Source of the DNA: Bacteroidales bacterium
GTDB lineage: Bacteria > Bacteroidota > Bacteroidia > Bacteroidales > F082
Reading direction: 5' to 3'
Assembly (NCBI GenBank): GCA_900769945.1
Contig: CAAGIO010000012.1
Coordinates: forward strand, 1-31,603
Length of the DNA: 31,603 bases
This document shows positions 24,757-31,603 of the stretch, one piece after another. The notes beneath the pieces are model-generated. The model ran no database searches. It had not been told where the DNA came from and saw only the letters and a program-made list of their open reading frames with translations. Made by a program: the position numbers and the translations under genes. Positions within the stretch are counted from its first letter, which is position 1. Each line of letters begins with the position of its first letter.

Positions 24757-25191
24757 ATGCTAATAATTAAGAAAATTGCAGTGTATATCAATATCCTTAA
24801 CTCAAGGATTAAGAAGCATTTCGATGATAGACTTGAGGAAAACAATATCAATATGACTCCCGAACAGTATCTCGTCATGGATATCCTCTGGGACGAACAG
24901 TCGCTATCCCAACAAAGAATAGCTGACATCATTCAAAAAGACAAGAACTCCGTCACCAAGTTTATCGACTCTTTAGAGAAGAAGAACCTCGTCTTCAGGA
25001 CCGTTGACGCTAACGACCGCAGGATAAACAAGATAGAGCTTACCGAAGAGGGAAGACGCTTGAAAGAACCTACAACGCAAGTGGCGATAAAGTTCATGAA
25101 CGACACTATCGCCGGTATTGACGATTCGGACCTCGAAACCTTTGTGCGCGTCCTCCAACAGATTAAGAATAACCTTGACAAAAACAAATAG
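24757..25191 (+). CDS. MarR-family transcriptional regulator
   Basis: A 144-aa regulator. The winged-helix core spans about residues 33-103: MTPEQYLVMDIL, then SQQRIADIIQKDKNSVTKFIDSL (recognition helix), then the wing with DANDRRINKIELTEEG, where the Asp-Arg-Arg motif is characteristic. Flanking N- and C-terminal helices would form the dimer interface. I chose the ATG at 24757 because an in-frame start further up (24700) lies between the -33 and -7 elements. MarR proteins often respond to small phenolic or lipid ligands and control adjacent genes. Here the lipid locus upstream and the GH2 gene 47 bp downstream are candidates (inference). Confidence 0.92.
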   Translation: MLIIKKIAVYINILNSRIKKHFDDRLEENNINMTPEQYLVMDILWDEQSLSQQRIADIIQKDKNSVTKFIDSLEKKNLVFRTVDANDRRINKIELTEEGRRLKEPTTQVAIKFMNDTIAGIDDSDLETFVRVLQQIKNNLDKNK

Positions 25192-25238
25192 TGTCTGAAC
25201 AACCGCTCGGTGGAAAGACCTTTATAAATAGAAACATT

Positions 25239-27050
25239 ATGAGAAAGATATTGCTTTTTTTATTGTCGTTTGTGAGTGTCGCACTTAATGCGCAGTATGT
25301 GCCGGCAGGTGACAGCTTGAAGACGCGATGGGCGGCGGAGGTGTCGCCACAGAATGTGCTTCCCGAATATCCTCGCCCACTGTTGCGGCGTTCCGAATGG
25401 AAAAGCCTCAACGGCCTCTGGAACTATGCTGTCCGGCCTTGTGGAATGGCTAAGACCGACAGTTTCGACGGTGAGATACTCGTCCCTTTCTGTATTGAGT
25501 CGTCACTGTCGGGCGTGCAGAGATATGTGGGAGAAGGTAACGAACTCTGGTACCAGCGCGACTTTGTGGTGCCGCAGTCGTGGGCAAATAAACGCGTCGT
25601 CCTGAACTTCGGCGCTGTCGATTGGCGTGCCGATGTCTGGATAAATGATGTGTTCGTGGGCTCCCATGAGGGCGGGTACACTCCCTTCTCCTTCGATATC
25701 ACCCCGGCTCTTAATAAGAAAGGTAACACCATCACCGTCCGCGTCTGGGACCCGACGAACAAAGGCGAACAGCCGCGCGGCAAACAAAACGTTAACCCTC
25801 ACGGAATATGGTACACCCCCGTGACCGGAATCTGGCAGACAGTATGGTTAGAACCAGTCAACAACAACTATATCTCAAGACTCGTCACTGTGCCTGATGT
25901 GGATGCGAAATCAGTGACGATAGACGCTGTCACCGCCTCACCCGATATTGATGCTGTGCTTGAAGTGGTGGTGTTTGAAAACGACAACCCTGTCGCCTCC
26001 GCAAAATCTGTCAACGGAGAGAAACTGAAGGTGCAGATGCCTGATGACCTGTCTCTGTGGTCGCCAGAAACCCCGTTCCTCTATACTATGAAGGTCTCTC
26101 TCTATAAGAACGGGAAGGTGATAGACGATGTCAACAGCTATTTCGCTATGCGCAAATTCAGCACTGCGAAAGATGACGATGGCATTGTGCGTCTGCATCT
26201 CAATGATGAGCCTGTGTTCATGTTCGGCCCTCTTGACCAAGGCTGGTGGTGCGATGGCCTTTACACCGCTCCTACCGATGAGGCGCTTCTGTATGATGTT
26301 CAGAAGACTAAAGAGCTGGGTTTCAATATGATAAGGAAACATGTGAAGGTGGAGCCGGCACGTTGGTACTATCATTGCGACAGATTGGGGATAATAGTGT
26401 GGCAGGACATGCCGAGTGGTGGAAAAGGGCAGGAGTGGATAACCGACAGATATTATGATGGTGTGATGAGCAACCGCAGTGCTCGTTCGGAGGAGATTTA
26501 CAAGAAAGAATGGAAAGAGATAATGGATTATCTGTATTCGGTGCCGAGCATTGGTGTGTGGGTGCCGTTCAACGAGGCATGGGGACAGTTCAATACGCCG
26601 GAGGTCGCTGAATGGACCAAGAGCTATGACCCTTCAAGGCTTGTTAATCCCGCCTCTGGTGGTAATCATCACCCCGTGGGCGATATCCTTGACATTCATC
26701 ATTATCCAGAGCCAAGCCTTTATATGTATGACTCGTTCCGCGCCACGGTGTTGGGCGAGTACGGAGGCATAGGGCGCGTCGTTGAAGGCCACACTTGGAT
26801 GCCTACAGGCTGGGGCTATGTGCAGTACGACAGCAAGGAGGAAGCCACTGACGTTTATGTCAACTATGCTGAGACTCTTCTCAACCTCATACCAAAAGGA
26901 TTCTCCGCCGCAGTATATACCCAGACCTCCGACTGCGAGAAGGAGCTCAACGGGCTGATGACATACGATAGGGCAGAGGTGAAGTTTGATGAGGAGAGGC
27001 TCGTTGAGATTAATAAGAAGATTTCAAATTATTTCCGTGACAAGAGGTAG
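25239..27050 (+). CDS. Secreted glycoside hydrolase family 2 enzyme
   Basis: A 603-aa protein. The signal peptide (1-19, MRKILLFLLSFVSVALNAQ) sends it to the periplasm. A jelly-roll sugar-binding domain (about 40-200, with WYQRDFVVP and DWRADVWIND), an immunoglobulin-like domain (about 205-305) and a TIM barrel (about 310-600) follow, the GH2 layout. The acid/base Glu446 (WVPFNEAWGQ) and nucleophile Glu507 (VLGEYGG) are both present. Family members cleave beta-galactosides, mannosides or glucuronides; the specificity is not clear. I chose the ATG at 25239 over the GTG at 25191 because it begins a clean signal peptide. No susC/susD pair is nearby, so it is not in a typical polysaccharide utilisation locus. 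It probably shares the marR transcript. Confidence 0.9.
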   Translation: MRKILLFLLSFVSVALNAQYVPAGDSLKTRWAAEVSPQNVLPEYPRPLLRRSEWKSLNGLWNYAVRPCGMAKTDSFDGEILVPFCIESSLSGVQRYVGEGNELWYQRDFVVPQSWANKRVVLNFGAVDWRADVWINDVFVGSHEGGYTPFSFDITPALNKKGNTITVRVWDPTNKGEQPRGKQNVNPHGIWYTPVTGIWQTVWLEPVNNNYISRLVTVPDVDAKSVTIDAVTASPDIDAVLEVVVFENDNPVASAKSVNGEKLKVQMPDDLSLWSPETPFLYTMKVSLYKNGKVIDDVNSYFAMRKFSTAKDDDGIVRLHLNDEPVFMFGPLDQGWWCDGLYTAPTDEALLYDVQKTKELGFNMIRKHVKVEPARWYYHCDRLGIIVWQDMPSGGKGQEWITDRYYDGVMSNRSARSEEIYKKEWKEIMDYLYSVPSIGVWVPFNEAWGQFNTPEVAEWTKSYDPSRLVNPASGGNHHPVGDILDIHHYPEPSLYMYDSFRATVLGEYGGIGRVVEGHTWMPTGWGYVQYDSKEEATDVYVNYAETLLNLIPKGFSAAVYTQTSDCEKELNGLMTYDRAEVKFDEERLVEINKKISNYFRDKR

Positions 27051-27105
27051 GGAGCAGTATTGTTAGCATCACAGCCTAACACGTTGATACTGAAAAGAAA
27101 AAAAT

Positions 27106-27131
27106 AAAACTCGCTCTAATGAGCGAGTTTT
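27106..27131. terminator. Bidirectional terminator between GH2 and ferredoxin
   Basis: An 11-bp perfect stem with loop TAAT has core CTCGCTC/GAGCGAG, flanked by AAAA and TTTT. It serves the GH2 gene (plus strand) and, 24 bp past its stop, the ferredoxin gene (minus strand). Confidence 0.85.
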
Positions 27132-27154
27132 CCCAATTAATGCACTTTTAATAC

Positions 27155-27322
27155 TTAGTCTTCTACGATTGCATCGTTTGGACAAACACCGGCGCATGTG
27201 CCACAAGAGACACAGTTGTCAGGGTTGATTGAATAGATGCTACCTTCTGAAATAGCTCCAACTGGGCACTCGTCAATGCAAGAACCGCAAGCTACACATT
27301 TGTCTGTAATTTTGTATGCCAT
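27155..27322 (-). CDS. 2[4Fe-4S] ferredoxin
   Basis: A 55-aa bacterial-type ferredoxin. It has two CxxCxxCxxxCP motifs: Cys9, 12, 15, 19 and Cys37, 40, 43, 47. These bind two low-potential [4Fe-4S] clusters, with the pseudo-twofold repeat typical of clostridial ferredoxins. It has its own promoter element, a terminator, and starts 222 bp from korA on the opposite strand. The KorA/KorB proteins next door have no ferredoxin-like subunit, so this protein is a natural electron acceptor for them (inference). Confidence 0.95.
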   Translation of the reverse strand: MAYKITDKCVACGSCIDECPVGAISEGSIYSINPDNCVSCGTCAGVCPNDAIVED

Positions 27323-27347
27323 AATTTAAATGTTTTAGTTTGTGGCG

Positions 27348-27355
27348 CAAAGATA
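27348..27355 (-). promoter_or_regulatory. -7 element for the ferredoxin gene
   Basis: On the minus strand TATCTTTG matches TAnnTTTG, 25 nt upstream of the ferredoxin ATG. No -33 element is evident. Confidence 0.6.
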
Positions 27356-27437
27356 GATGTTTTTCTCATACGTGGGACTATTTTTTTCAAGTATTTTTTT
27401 AAAATAAAAGTGAAAAAATAATTGAGGTAAAAACATT

Positions 27438-27464
27438 TTTGTATCAAATATATAGTTAATTTTG
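27438..27464 (+). promoter_or_regulatory. Promoter for korAB
   Basis: TAATTTTG at 27457-27464 matches TAnnTTTG. TTTG at 27438-27441 lies 15 bp upstream, a shorter gap than elsewhere in the window. The leader to korA would be about 75 nt. Confidence 0.5.
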
Positions 27465-27544
27465 CAACGTTCTTTTAAAGAAGTAATAATGTTCGGAAAA
27501 AGTTGTTTAGTAAATATAATATAATCAATTAAATTCAATTTCTT

Positions 27545-29386
27545 ATGGCTAACAGATCAAAAGTTGTAGAACTTGAACACGTAGTCATTCGCTTTGCGGG
27601 TGACTCTGGAGATGGTATGCAGCTGACAGGAAATTTGTTTTCCGATTCAACAGCATTAGCTGGGAATGACTTTGCCACGTTCCCGGATTATCCAGGAGAA
27701 ATCCGCCCACCACAAGGCACCGTGTCCGGCGTATCCGGATTCCAAGTGCATTTTGGACATAAGCCTGTTCACACGACAGGTGACCTTTGCGATGTACTCG
27801 TTGCGATGAATCCTGCCTCCATCAAGGCAAACATGCGTTGGCTCAAGCCAGGTACAACTATCATTTTCGATATTGACTCAATGAACGAGAAGGCTCTTGA
27901 GAAAGCCGGTTATGAGTCGGACCCTACACAGGACGACACTCTTAGTCAATACAAGGTGGTTAAGGCTCCTATCACATCAATGACTCTTGAGGCGTTGAAG
28001 GATTTCGGCTGGGATCGCAAGGCTATGTTAAAGTCAAAGAACATGTTCGCTCTCGGCATTGTGATGTACCTCTTCAACCGTGACATCACCATGTTGAACG
28101 GATATTTCAACAACAAGTTCAAAAACAAACCTGAAGTTATCAAGGCAAATCAGACCGTTGTCGCCGCTGGTTACAGCTATGCTGACACAATGGAGATTTT
28201 CGCTAACACATACCGTATTGAGCCTGCCAACCTTGCCAAAGGCAAATATCGTGACATCACGGGAAACGTTGCTACAGCATGGGGCCTCATGGCCGCCTCT
28301 GAACGTTCGGGCAGACAACTCTTCATCGGTTCATATCCTATCACTCCTGCAACAGACATCCTTGCTGAGCTTGTGAAGTATAAGAACTTGAAAGTCAAGG
28401 CTTTCCAAGCAGAAGACGAGATTGCTGGTATCACATCGTCTCTCGGTGCATCATTCGCAGGCTGTCTCGCTGTCACCACTACATCTGGCCCGGGTCTCTC
28501 TCTTAAGTCAGAGGCTCTCGGACTTGCTGTCATGACAGAGTTGCCTATAGTTGTCGTTGACGTACAGCGTGGCGGACCATCAACGGGTCTTCCTACCAAG
28601 GCAGAGCAGAGCGACCTTATGCAGGCTTTGTACGGACGTAACGGCGACGCTCCTCTTATCGTCATCGCCGCTCGCAGCTCGGCCGACTGCTTCTATTCAG
28701 CCTATGAGGCTGCTAAACTCGCAATGGAGCACATGACACCTGTCATTCTCCTCACCGACGGCTCACTCGGTAACGGCTCGGAGATATTCCGTATCCCTAA
28801 AGTCGCTGACCTCCCTTCAATCGTTCCTCCTATCGCTAAGGCTAACGACCCTGATTATGAGCCATATAAACGCGACGAGCAGAAACTTAGCCGTATGTGG
28901 GCTGTCCCAGGCACCGAAGGCCTGCGCCACCGTATCGGCGGACTCGAAAAAGCTAACGGCAAAGGTAACCTCTCTATCGACCCAAAAAATCATGAGCTCA
29001 TGACAGCACTCCGTGAAGAGAAAGTGCAGCGCGTAGCAAACTATATCGCTGAACAAGAAATCGTCGGAGACCCTAACGCTGACCTCCTCGTGGTAAGCTG
29101 GGGCGGCACTTACGGCGTCGTCCTCTCTGTCGTCGAAAAGATGATTGAAGAAGGCAAGTCTATCGCACACGCTCACTTCCGCCATATCATGCCTCTGCCA
29201 AAGAATACCGCAGATGTTCTCAGCGGACATAAGAAAATCGTTGTCTGTGAAAACAATAGAGGACAGTTCGCTAACTACCTCAGAGAGAAAATGCCGGACT
29301 TCAAATATGAACAATATAATAAGGTGCAAGGTCTCCCGTTCCTTACAGCAGAGTTGGAAAATAAGTTTAATGACCTTTTAAAATAA
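27545..29386 (+). CDS. korA: 2-oxoacid:ferredoxin oxidoreductase, fused gamma-alpha subunit (KorA type)
   Basis: A 613-aa subunit. The gamma domain comes first (about 1-190, beginning VVIRFAGDSGDGMQLTGNL). The alpha domain follows from about 235, with GSYPITPATDIL, the AEDEIAGITSSLGASFAG segment and RGGPSTGLPTKAEQSDL. With KorB it decarboxylates a 2-oxoacid, most likely 2-oxoglutarate, to the acyl-CoA and reduces ferredoxin; in anaerobes it can run in the carboxylating direction. korB follows after 7 bp. This gamma-alpha plus beta format without a delta subunit is the usual one for KorAB. A substrate other than 2-oxoglutarate cannot be ruled out by eye. Confidence 0.93.
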   Translation: MANRSKVVELEHVVIRFAGDSGDGMQLTGNLFSDSTALAGNDFATFPDYPGEIRPPQGTVSGVSGFQVHFGHKPVHTTGDLCDVLVAMNPASIKANMRWLKPGTTIIFDIDSMNEKALEKAGYESDPTQDDTLSQYKVVKAPITSMTLEALKDFGWDRKAMLKSKNMFALGIVMYLFNRDITMLNGYFNNKFKNKPEVIKANQTVVAAGYSYADTMEIFANTYRIEPANLAKGKYRDITGNVATAWGLMAASERSGRQLFIGSYPITPATDILAELVKYKNLKVKAFQAEDEIAGITSSLGASFAGCLAVTTTSGPGLSLKSEALGLAVMTELPIVVVDVQRGGPSTGLPTKAEQSDLMQALYGRNGDAPLIVIAARSSADCFYSAYEAAKLAMEHMTPVILLTDGSLGNGSEIFRIPKVADLPSIVPPIAKANDPDYEPYKRDEQKLSRMWAVPGTEGLRHRIGGLEKANGKGNLSIDPKNHELMTALREEKVQRVANYIAEQEIVGDPNADLLVVSWGGTYGVVLSVVEKMIEEGKSIAHAHFRHIMPLPKNTADVLSGHKKIVVCENNRGQFANYLREKMPDFKYEQYNKVQGLPFLTAELENKFNDLLK

Positions 29387-29393
29387 GATTATC

Positions 29394-30428
29394 ATGGAAA
29401 ATACAAATATAGAAAATCAGGTTGTTAATCTTACTAAAGAAGATTTCATCAGCGATCAGATTATCAAATGGTGCCCTGGCTGCGGCGACCACGCTATCTT
29501 GAAAGCAGTGGAAGACGTGTTCCCGAAACTCGGAAAGAAAAAAGAAGACATCGTCGTCGTCTCCGGTATCGGATGCTCCTCACGCTTCCCTTACTATATG
29601 AACACCTACGGGTTCCACAGCATCCACGGCCGTGCCTGCGCGGTGGCTACAGGTGTCAAACTCGCTAACCCTAACCTCTCCGTATGGATTGTCTCAGGCG
29701 ACGGCGACTGCACCGCTATCGGCGGTAACCACTTCATTCACGCAGTGCGCCGTAATATGGATATGAACCTCCTCTTGTTCAACAACCGTATCTACGGAAT
29801 GACGAAAGGTCAGTTCTCGCCTTGTACCTTCCGCGGCACCGTCACCAAGACATCCCCACAAGGTACCTACGAAGACCCGTTCAACGTTGGCGAACTCGTG
29901 ATAGGCGCAGGCGGCAAATTCTTCGCCCGCGGTATCGATATCAATACCAAAGAACTAACAGATATCTGCATGGAAGCTAAAAACCATGACGGCATGTCGG
30001 TGGTAGAAGTGTTCCAAAACTGTATGATCTTCTCTAACGGCGTCCATGAAAATATCACAGGCAAGGACGTGAGAGACGATATGCAGGTGAAATGCGTACA
30101 GGGCCAACCTCTCATCTTCGGTAAAAACAGAGATAAAGGTATCCGCCTCAACGGTAACAAACTCGAAGTCGTAAAATTAGGCGAAAACGGTATCACAGAA
30201 AAAGATATCCTCGTCCACGACGCTACCGAAAAAACTACAGGTATCCACATGATGCTCGCCCACATGATGCCTCCTGAGTTCCCAGTAGCTATAGGCGTTA
30301 TCCGTAACGTCGAGGCTCCAACATACGACGACTGCCTAACCGACATCATCGAACACGAAACGGCTAAATCAAATATTAAGACAGTTGACGACCTCCTTAA
30401 TAGTGGCACAACTTGGACTATTGAATAA
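29394..30428 (+). CDS. korB: 2-oxoacid:ferredoxin oxidoreductase, beta subunit (KorB type)
   Basis: A 344-aa thiamine-diphosphate-binding subunit. Cluster ligands are visible in WCPGCGDHAI (Cys27 and Cys30) and in GIGCSSRF. The ThDP/magnesium motif is GDGDCTAIGGNH (102-113) followed by NNRIYGMTKGQ (130-140). It pairs with korA upstream, 7 bp away, and the operon ends in the terminator at 30457-30497. It reduces an external ferredoxin, for which the 55-aa protein at 27155-27322 is the obvious local candidate. Confidence 0.95.
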   Translation: MENTNIENQVVNLTKEDFISDQIIKWCPGCGDHAILKAVEDVFPKLGKKKEDIVVVSGIGCSSRFPYYMNTYGFHSIHGRACAVATGVKLANPNLSVWIVSGDGDCTAIGGNHFIHAVRRNMDMNLLLFNNRIYGMTKGQFSPCTFRGTVTKTSPQGTYEDPFNVGELVIGAGGKFFARGIDINTKELTDICMEAKNHDGMSVVEVFQNCMIFSNGVHENITGKDVRDDMQVKCVQGQPLIFGKNRDKGIRLNGNKLEVVKLGENGITEKDILVHDATEKTTGIHMMLAHMMPPEFPVAIGVIRNVEAPTYDDCLTDIIEHETAKSNIKTVDDLLNSGTTWTIE

Positions 30429-30456
30429 AAGTAGCTAACGCTCTTATTGTTTTATT

Positions 30457-30497
30457 GACTGTGTCGTGCCTTTTCAACGCGGCACAGTCTCTTTTTC
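30457..30497 (+). terminator. Rho-independent terminator of korAB
   Basis: A 12-bp stem (30457-30468 pairs with 30478-30489, two G-U pairs, 9-nt loop) is followed by TCTTTTT. It begins 28 bp past the korB stop and ends 17 bp before the ATG of the next gene. Confidence 0.85.
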
Positions 30498-30513
30498 ACT
30501 TGTCCCCGTCAGT

Positions 30514-30864
30514 ATGAACGTTGAAGATGTCAGATTGTTCGCCCTGTCACTCAATGGCGTGACAGAAGATATGCCTTTCGGTGATGACCTCGTCACCTTC
30601 AGAATCGAAGGCAAGATTTTCCTTGCCCTCTCCCTCGATGTCGAAAACCCTCATCTTACTTTAAAACTCCTCCCAGAACGTAACGAGGAACTCAGAAACT
30701 CGTTCTCTGCCATCACTCCGGCTTGGCACTGGAATAAAAAACACTGGAGCGACATCGCCTACTCCTCAGGATTTAACGATGAACTGCTAAAACAACTTGT
30801 CGCTGAATCTTACTCCCTCGTAATCAGTAAACTGCCTCGAAAATTACGTGAGAAATATTCGTAG
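30514..30864 (+). CDS. YjbR/MmcQ family protein
   Basis: A 116-aa protein of the YjbR/MmcQ family, small CyaY-like-fold proteins often labelled DNA-binding but with no firm biochemical role. Recognisable family features are GVTEDMPFGDDLVTFRIEGKIF (15-36), LKLLPE (50-55) and TPAWHWNKKHWSDI (68-81) near the middle. The open frame reaches up to 30466, but that start lies inside the korAB terminator hairpin, so the ATG at 30514 is preferred. I see no TAnnTTTG promoter in front. It may depend on terminator read-through or a non-consensus promoter. The next gene follows 17 bp later. Confidence 0.85.
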   Translation: MNVEDVRLFALSLNGVTEDMPFGDDLVTFRIEGKIFLALSLDVENPHLTLKLLPERNEELRNSFSAITPAWHWNKKHWSDIAYSSGFNDELLKQLVAESYSLVISKLPRKLREKYS

Positions 30865-30881
30865 ATAATAATCCCTTCACC

Positions 30882-31349
30882 ATGAAACATGTTAGAACCG
30901 ACGCCTCGTCTGTGTTGTCTATTCATAGAAAACAACTTTTTAATATCGCGCTCCCTTACTGGATTTTCATCGATGGACAGGCTGTGGGCGTAATGGGTAC
31001 GAAAGATGTGAATATCAATATCCCACCGGGAACATATAATATCGGGGTGAAAATTGTGCTTCAGTTCTTTAAATGGAGACTTTCTATTGGCACTGAACAA
31101 CAGCTTCATCTGAACGCCGGCTCAAACACACACCTATTAATAAAAGATAGAGAGAAATGGTGGAACCTGCTTTTCGACATCGACCTCATCGTCTGGATTG
31201 CTTGTCTCTTCCTCACACTACCTCACCCTTGGAATATCGTCTATCATGTTGTGTCAGAAGGCTTTTTCGCTATTTGGCTCCTCCGTATATGGCTCATCAG
31301 AAAGAAGTATTTCCTTTTTGAGGTTAACGAAGATACTTTGCAACCCTGA
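30882..31349 (+). CDS. Unknown small membrane protein with a PEGA-like N-terminal domain
   Basis: I do not recognise a named family. The 155-aa protein has a beta-rich N-terminal half: LSIHRKQLF, then YWIFIDGQAVGVMGTKDVNINIPPGTYNIGVKI across residues 26-58. The pattern 'xxIDGxxVGxxxxxxxxxxIPPGxYxxxV' is like PEGA or DUF2846-type surface domains. Two hydrophobic segments follow (about 98-113 and 118-140), then a short charged tail. No signal peptide is seen, so the N-terminal half is probably cytoplasmic. It lies 17 bp after the YjbR gene and is likely cotranscribed with it. Confidence 0.6.
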   Translation: MKHVRTDASSVLSIHRKQLFNIALPYWIFIDGQAVGVMGTKDVNINIPPGTYNIGVKIVLQFFKWRLSIGTEQQLHLNAGSNTHLLIKDREKWWNLLFDIDLIVWIACLFLTLPHPWNIVYHVVSEGFFAIWLLRIWLIRKKYFLFEVNEDTLQP

Positions 31350-31512
31350 GCCCTTCTCCTTTTCATTAGATAGGTCTTCATTTTTCTCGCTTTCTGCTCA
31401 TTAAAAGTTAAGATAATGATTATTATTACTTAACTTATTGATTTTTATTGAATTAAATTTAAAAAAAAACTTGCGCATTAAATTTTTTTTATCACTGTCC
31501 GGTAAAACTTTT

Positions 31513-31558
31513 GAAAAGAAAAAAAAGAAAGGGCTGAATCCATTTGTGGATTCAGCCC
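31513..31558 (-). terminator. Strong hairpin with minus-strand U-tract (terminator or operator)
   Basis: GGGCTGAATCCA (31531-31542) and TGGATTCAGCCC (31547-31558) form a perfect 12-bp stem with loop TTTG. The A/G-rich stretch 31513-31530 makes a long T-rich tract after the stem on the minus strand, as for a terminator of a leftward gene entering from beyond the edge. One minus frame has a stop at 31577-31579, compatible with such a gene's end. The spacer 31350-31512 before it holds no gene, only an AT-rich inverted repeat (AAGTTAAG/CTTAACTT, 31405-31412 and 31429-31436). Confidence 0.65.
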
Positions 31559-31573
31559 AAATTGTTATCTTTG
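31543..31573 (+). promoter_or_regulatory. Candidate rightward promoter overlapping the edge hairpin
   Basis: TTTG at 31543-31546 (the hairpin loop) and TATCTTTG at 31566-31573 are 19 bp apart, a good -33/-7 match. An ATG at 31599-31601 could start a gene that continues past the edge. The promoter and the minus-strand terminator reading of the hairpin are alternatives or could coexist. Confidence 0.5.
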
Positions 31574-31603
31574 TTTTCACCACAAAATCTCGGATAACAT
31601 GGG

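Noticed and set aside
30466..30513. 16-residue upstream extension of the YjbR protein
   Set aside because: The upstream start lies within the korAB terminator hairpin; the family N-terminus matches the ATG at 30514.

Overview
The window is chromosomal DNA from a member of the Bacteroidota, most likely order Bacteroidales. Three observations support this. At least a dozen genes are preceded by the Bacteroidota-type -7 promoter element TAnnTTTG, several with a TTTG -33 element about 20 bp upstream. The order porG-like / uppS / bamA / skp / skp is the one known from Porphyromonas and relatives. There is also a DUF2723 membrane protein and a spt-like lipid locus. I see no transposase, integrase, phage gene, CRISPR array or recognisable defence system; this looks like core genome.

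Layout. 1-403: edge region with no gene I can support, ending in a terminator. 404-5566 (minus): tRNA-Gln(UUG), then rimP, nusA and infB, a translation/transcription-factor operon with a tRNA at its head. 5790-8861 (plus): a large DUF2723 membrane glycosyltransferase-like protein. 9157-11107 (minus): a GT-B glycosyltransferase followed 7 bp later by lgt. 11276-14751 (plus): dprA, rsgA and a small Omp85 protein with one POTRA-like domain. 14969-20464 (plus): porG-like protein, uppS, bamA and two skp/ompH chaperones, an envelope-biogenesis operon. 20520-24666: two divergent units around one intergenic promoter region. Leftward are an SDR and a translationally coupled double-VOC protein; rightward are a serine-palmitoyltransferase-like enzyme and a second SDR. 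24757-27050 (plus): a MarR regulator and a secreted GH2 glycosidase. 27155-27322 (minus): a 55-aa 2[4Fe-4S] ferredoxin. 27545-30428 (plus): korA and korB, 2-oxoacid:ferredoxin oxidoreductase. 30514-31349 (plus): a YjbR/MmcQ protein and an unknown membrane protein. 31350-31603: an AT-rich spacer ending in a hairpin that overlaps a candidate promoter.

How the parts relate. Much of the window builds the envelope. Lgt lipidates lipoproteins, UppS makes the undecaprenyl carrier, and BamA with the Skp proteins inserts outer-membrane proteins. The porG-like protein belongs to the type IX secretion system family, and the spt/SDR genes probably make sphingoid or sulfonolipid bases. KorAB plus the divergent ferredoxin fits anaerobic 2-oxoacid metabolism. 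The most interesting region is the divergent lipid locus (about 21.6-24.7 kb), where the amino-acid substrate of the condensing enzyme and the roles of the two SDRs and the VOC protein cannot be settled from sequence alone. All domain calls come from reading the sequence by eye; no database search was run.
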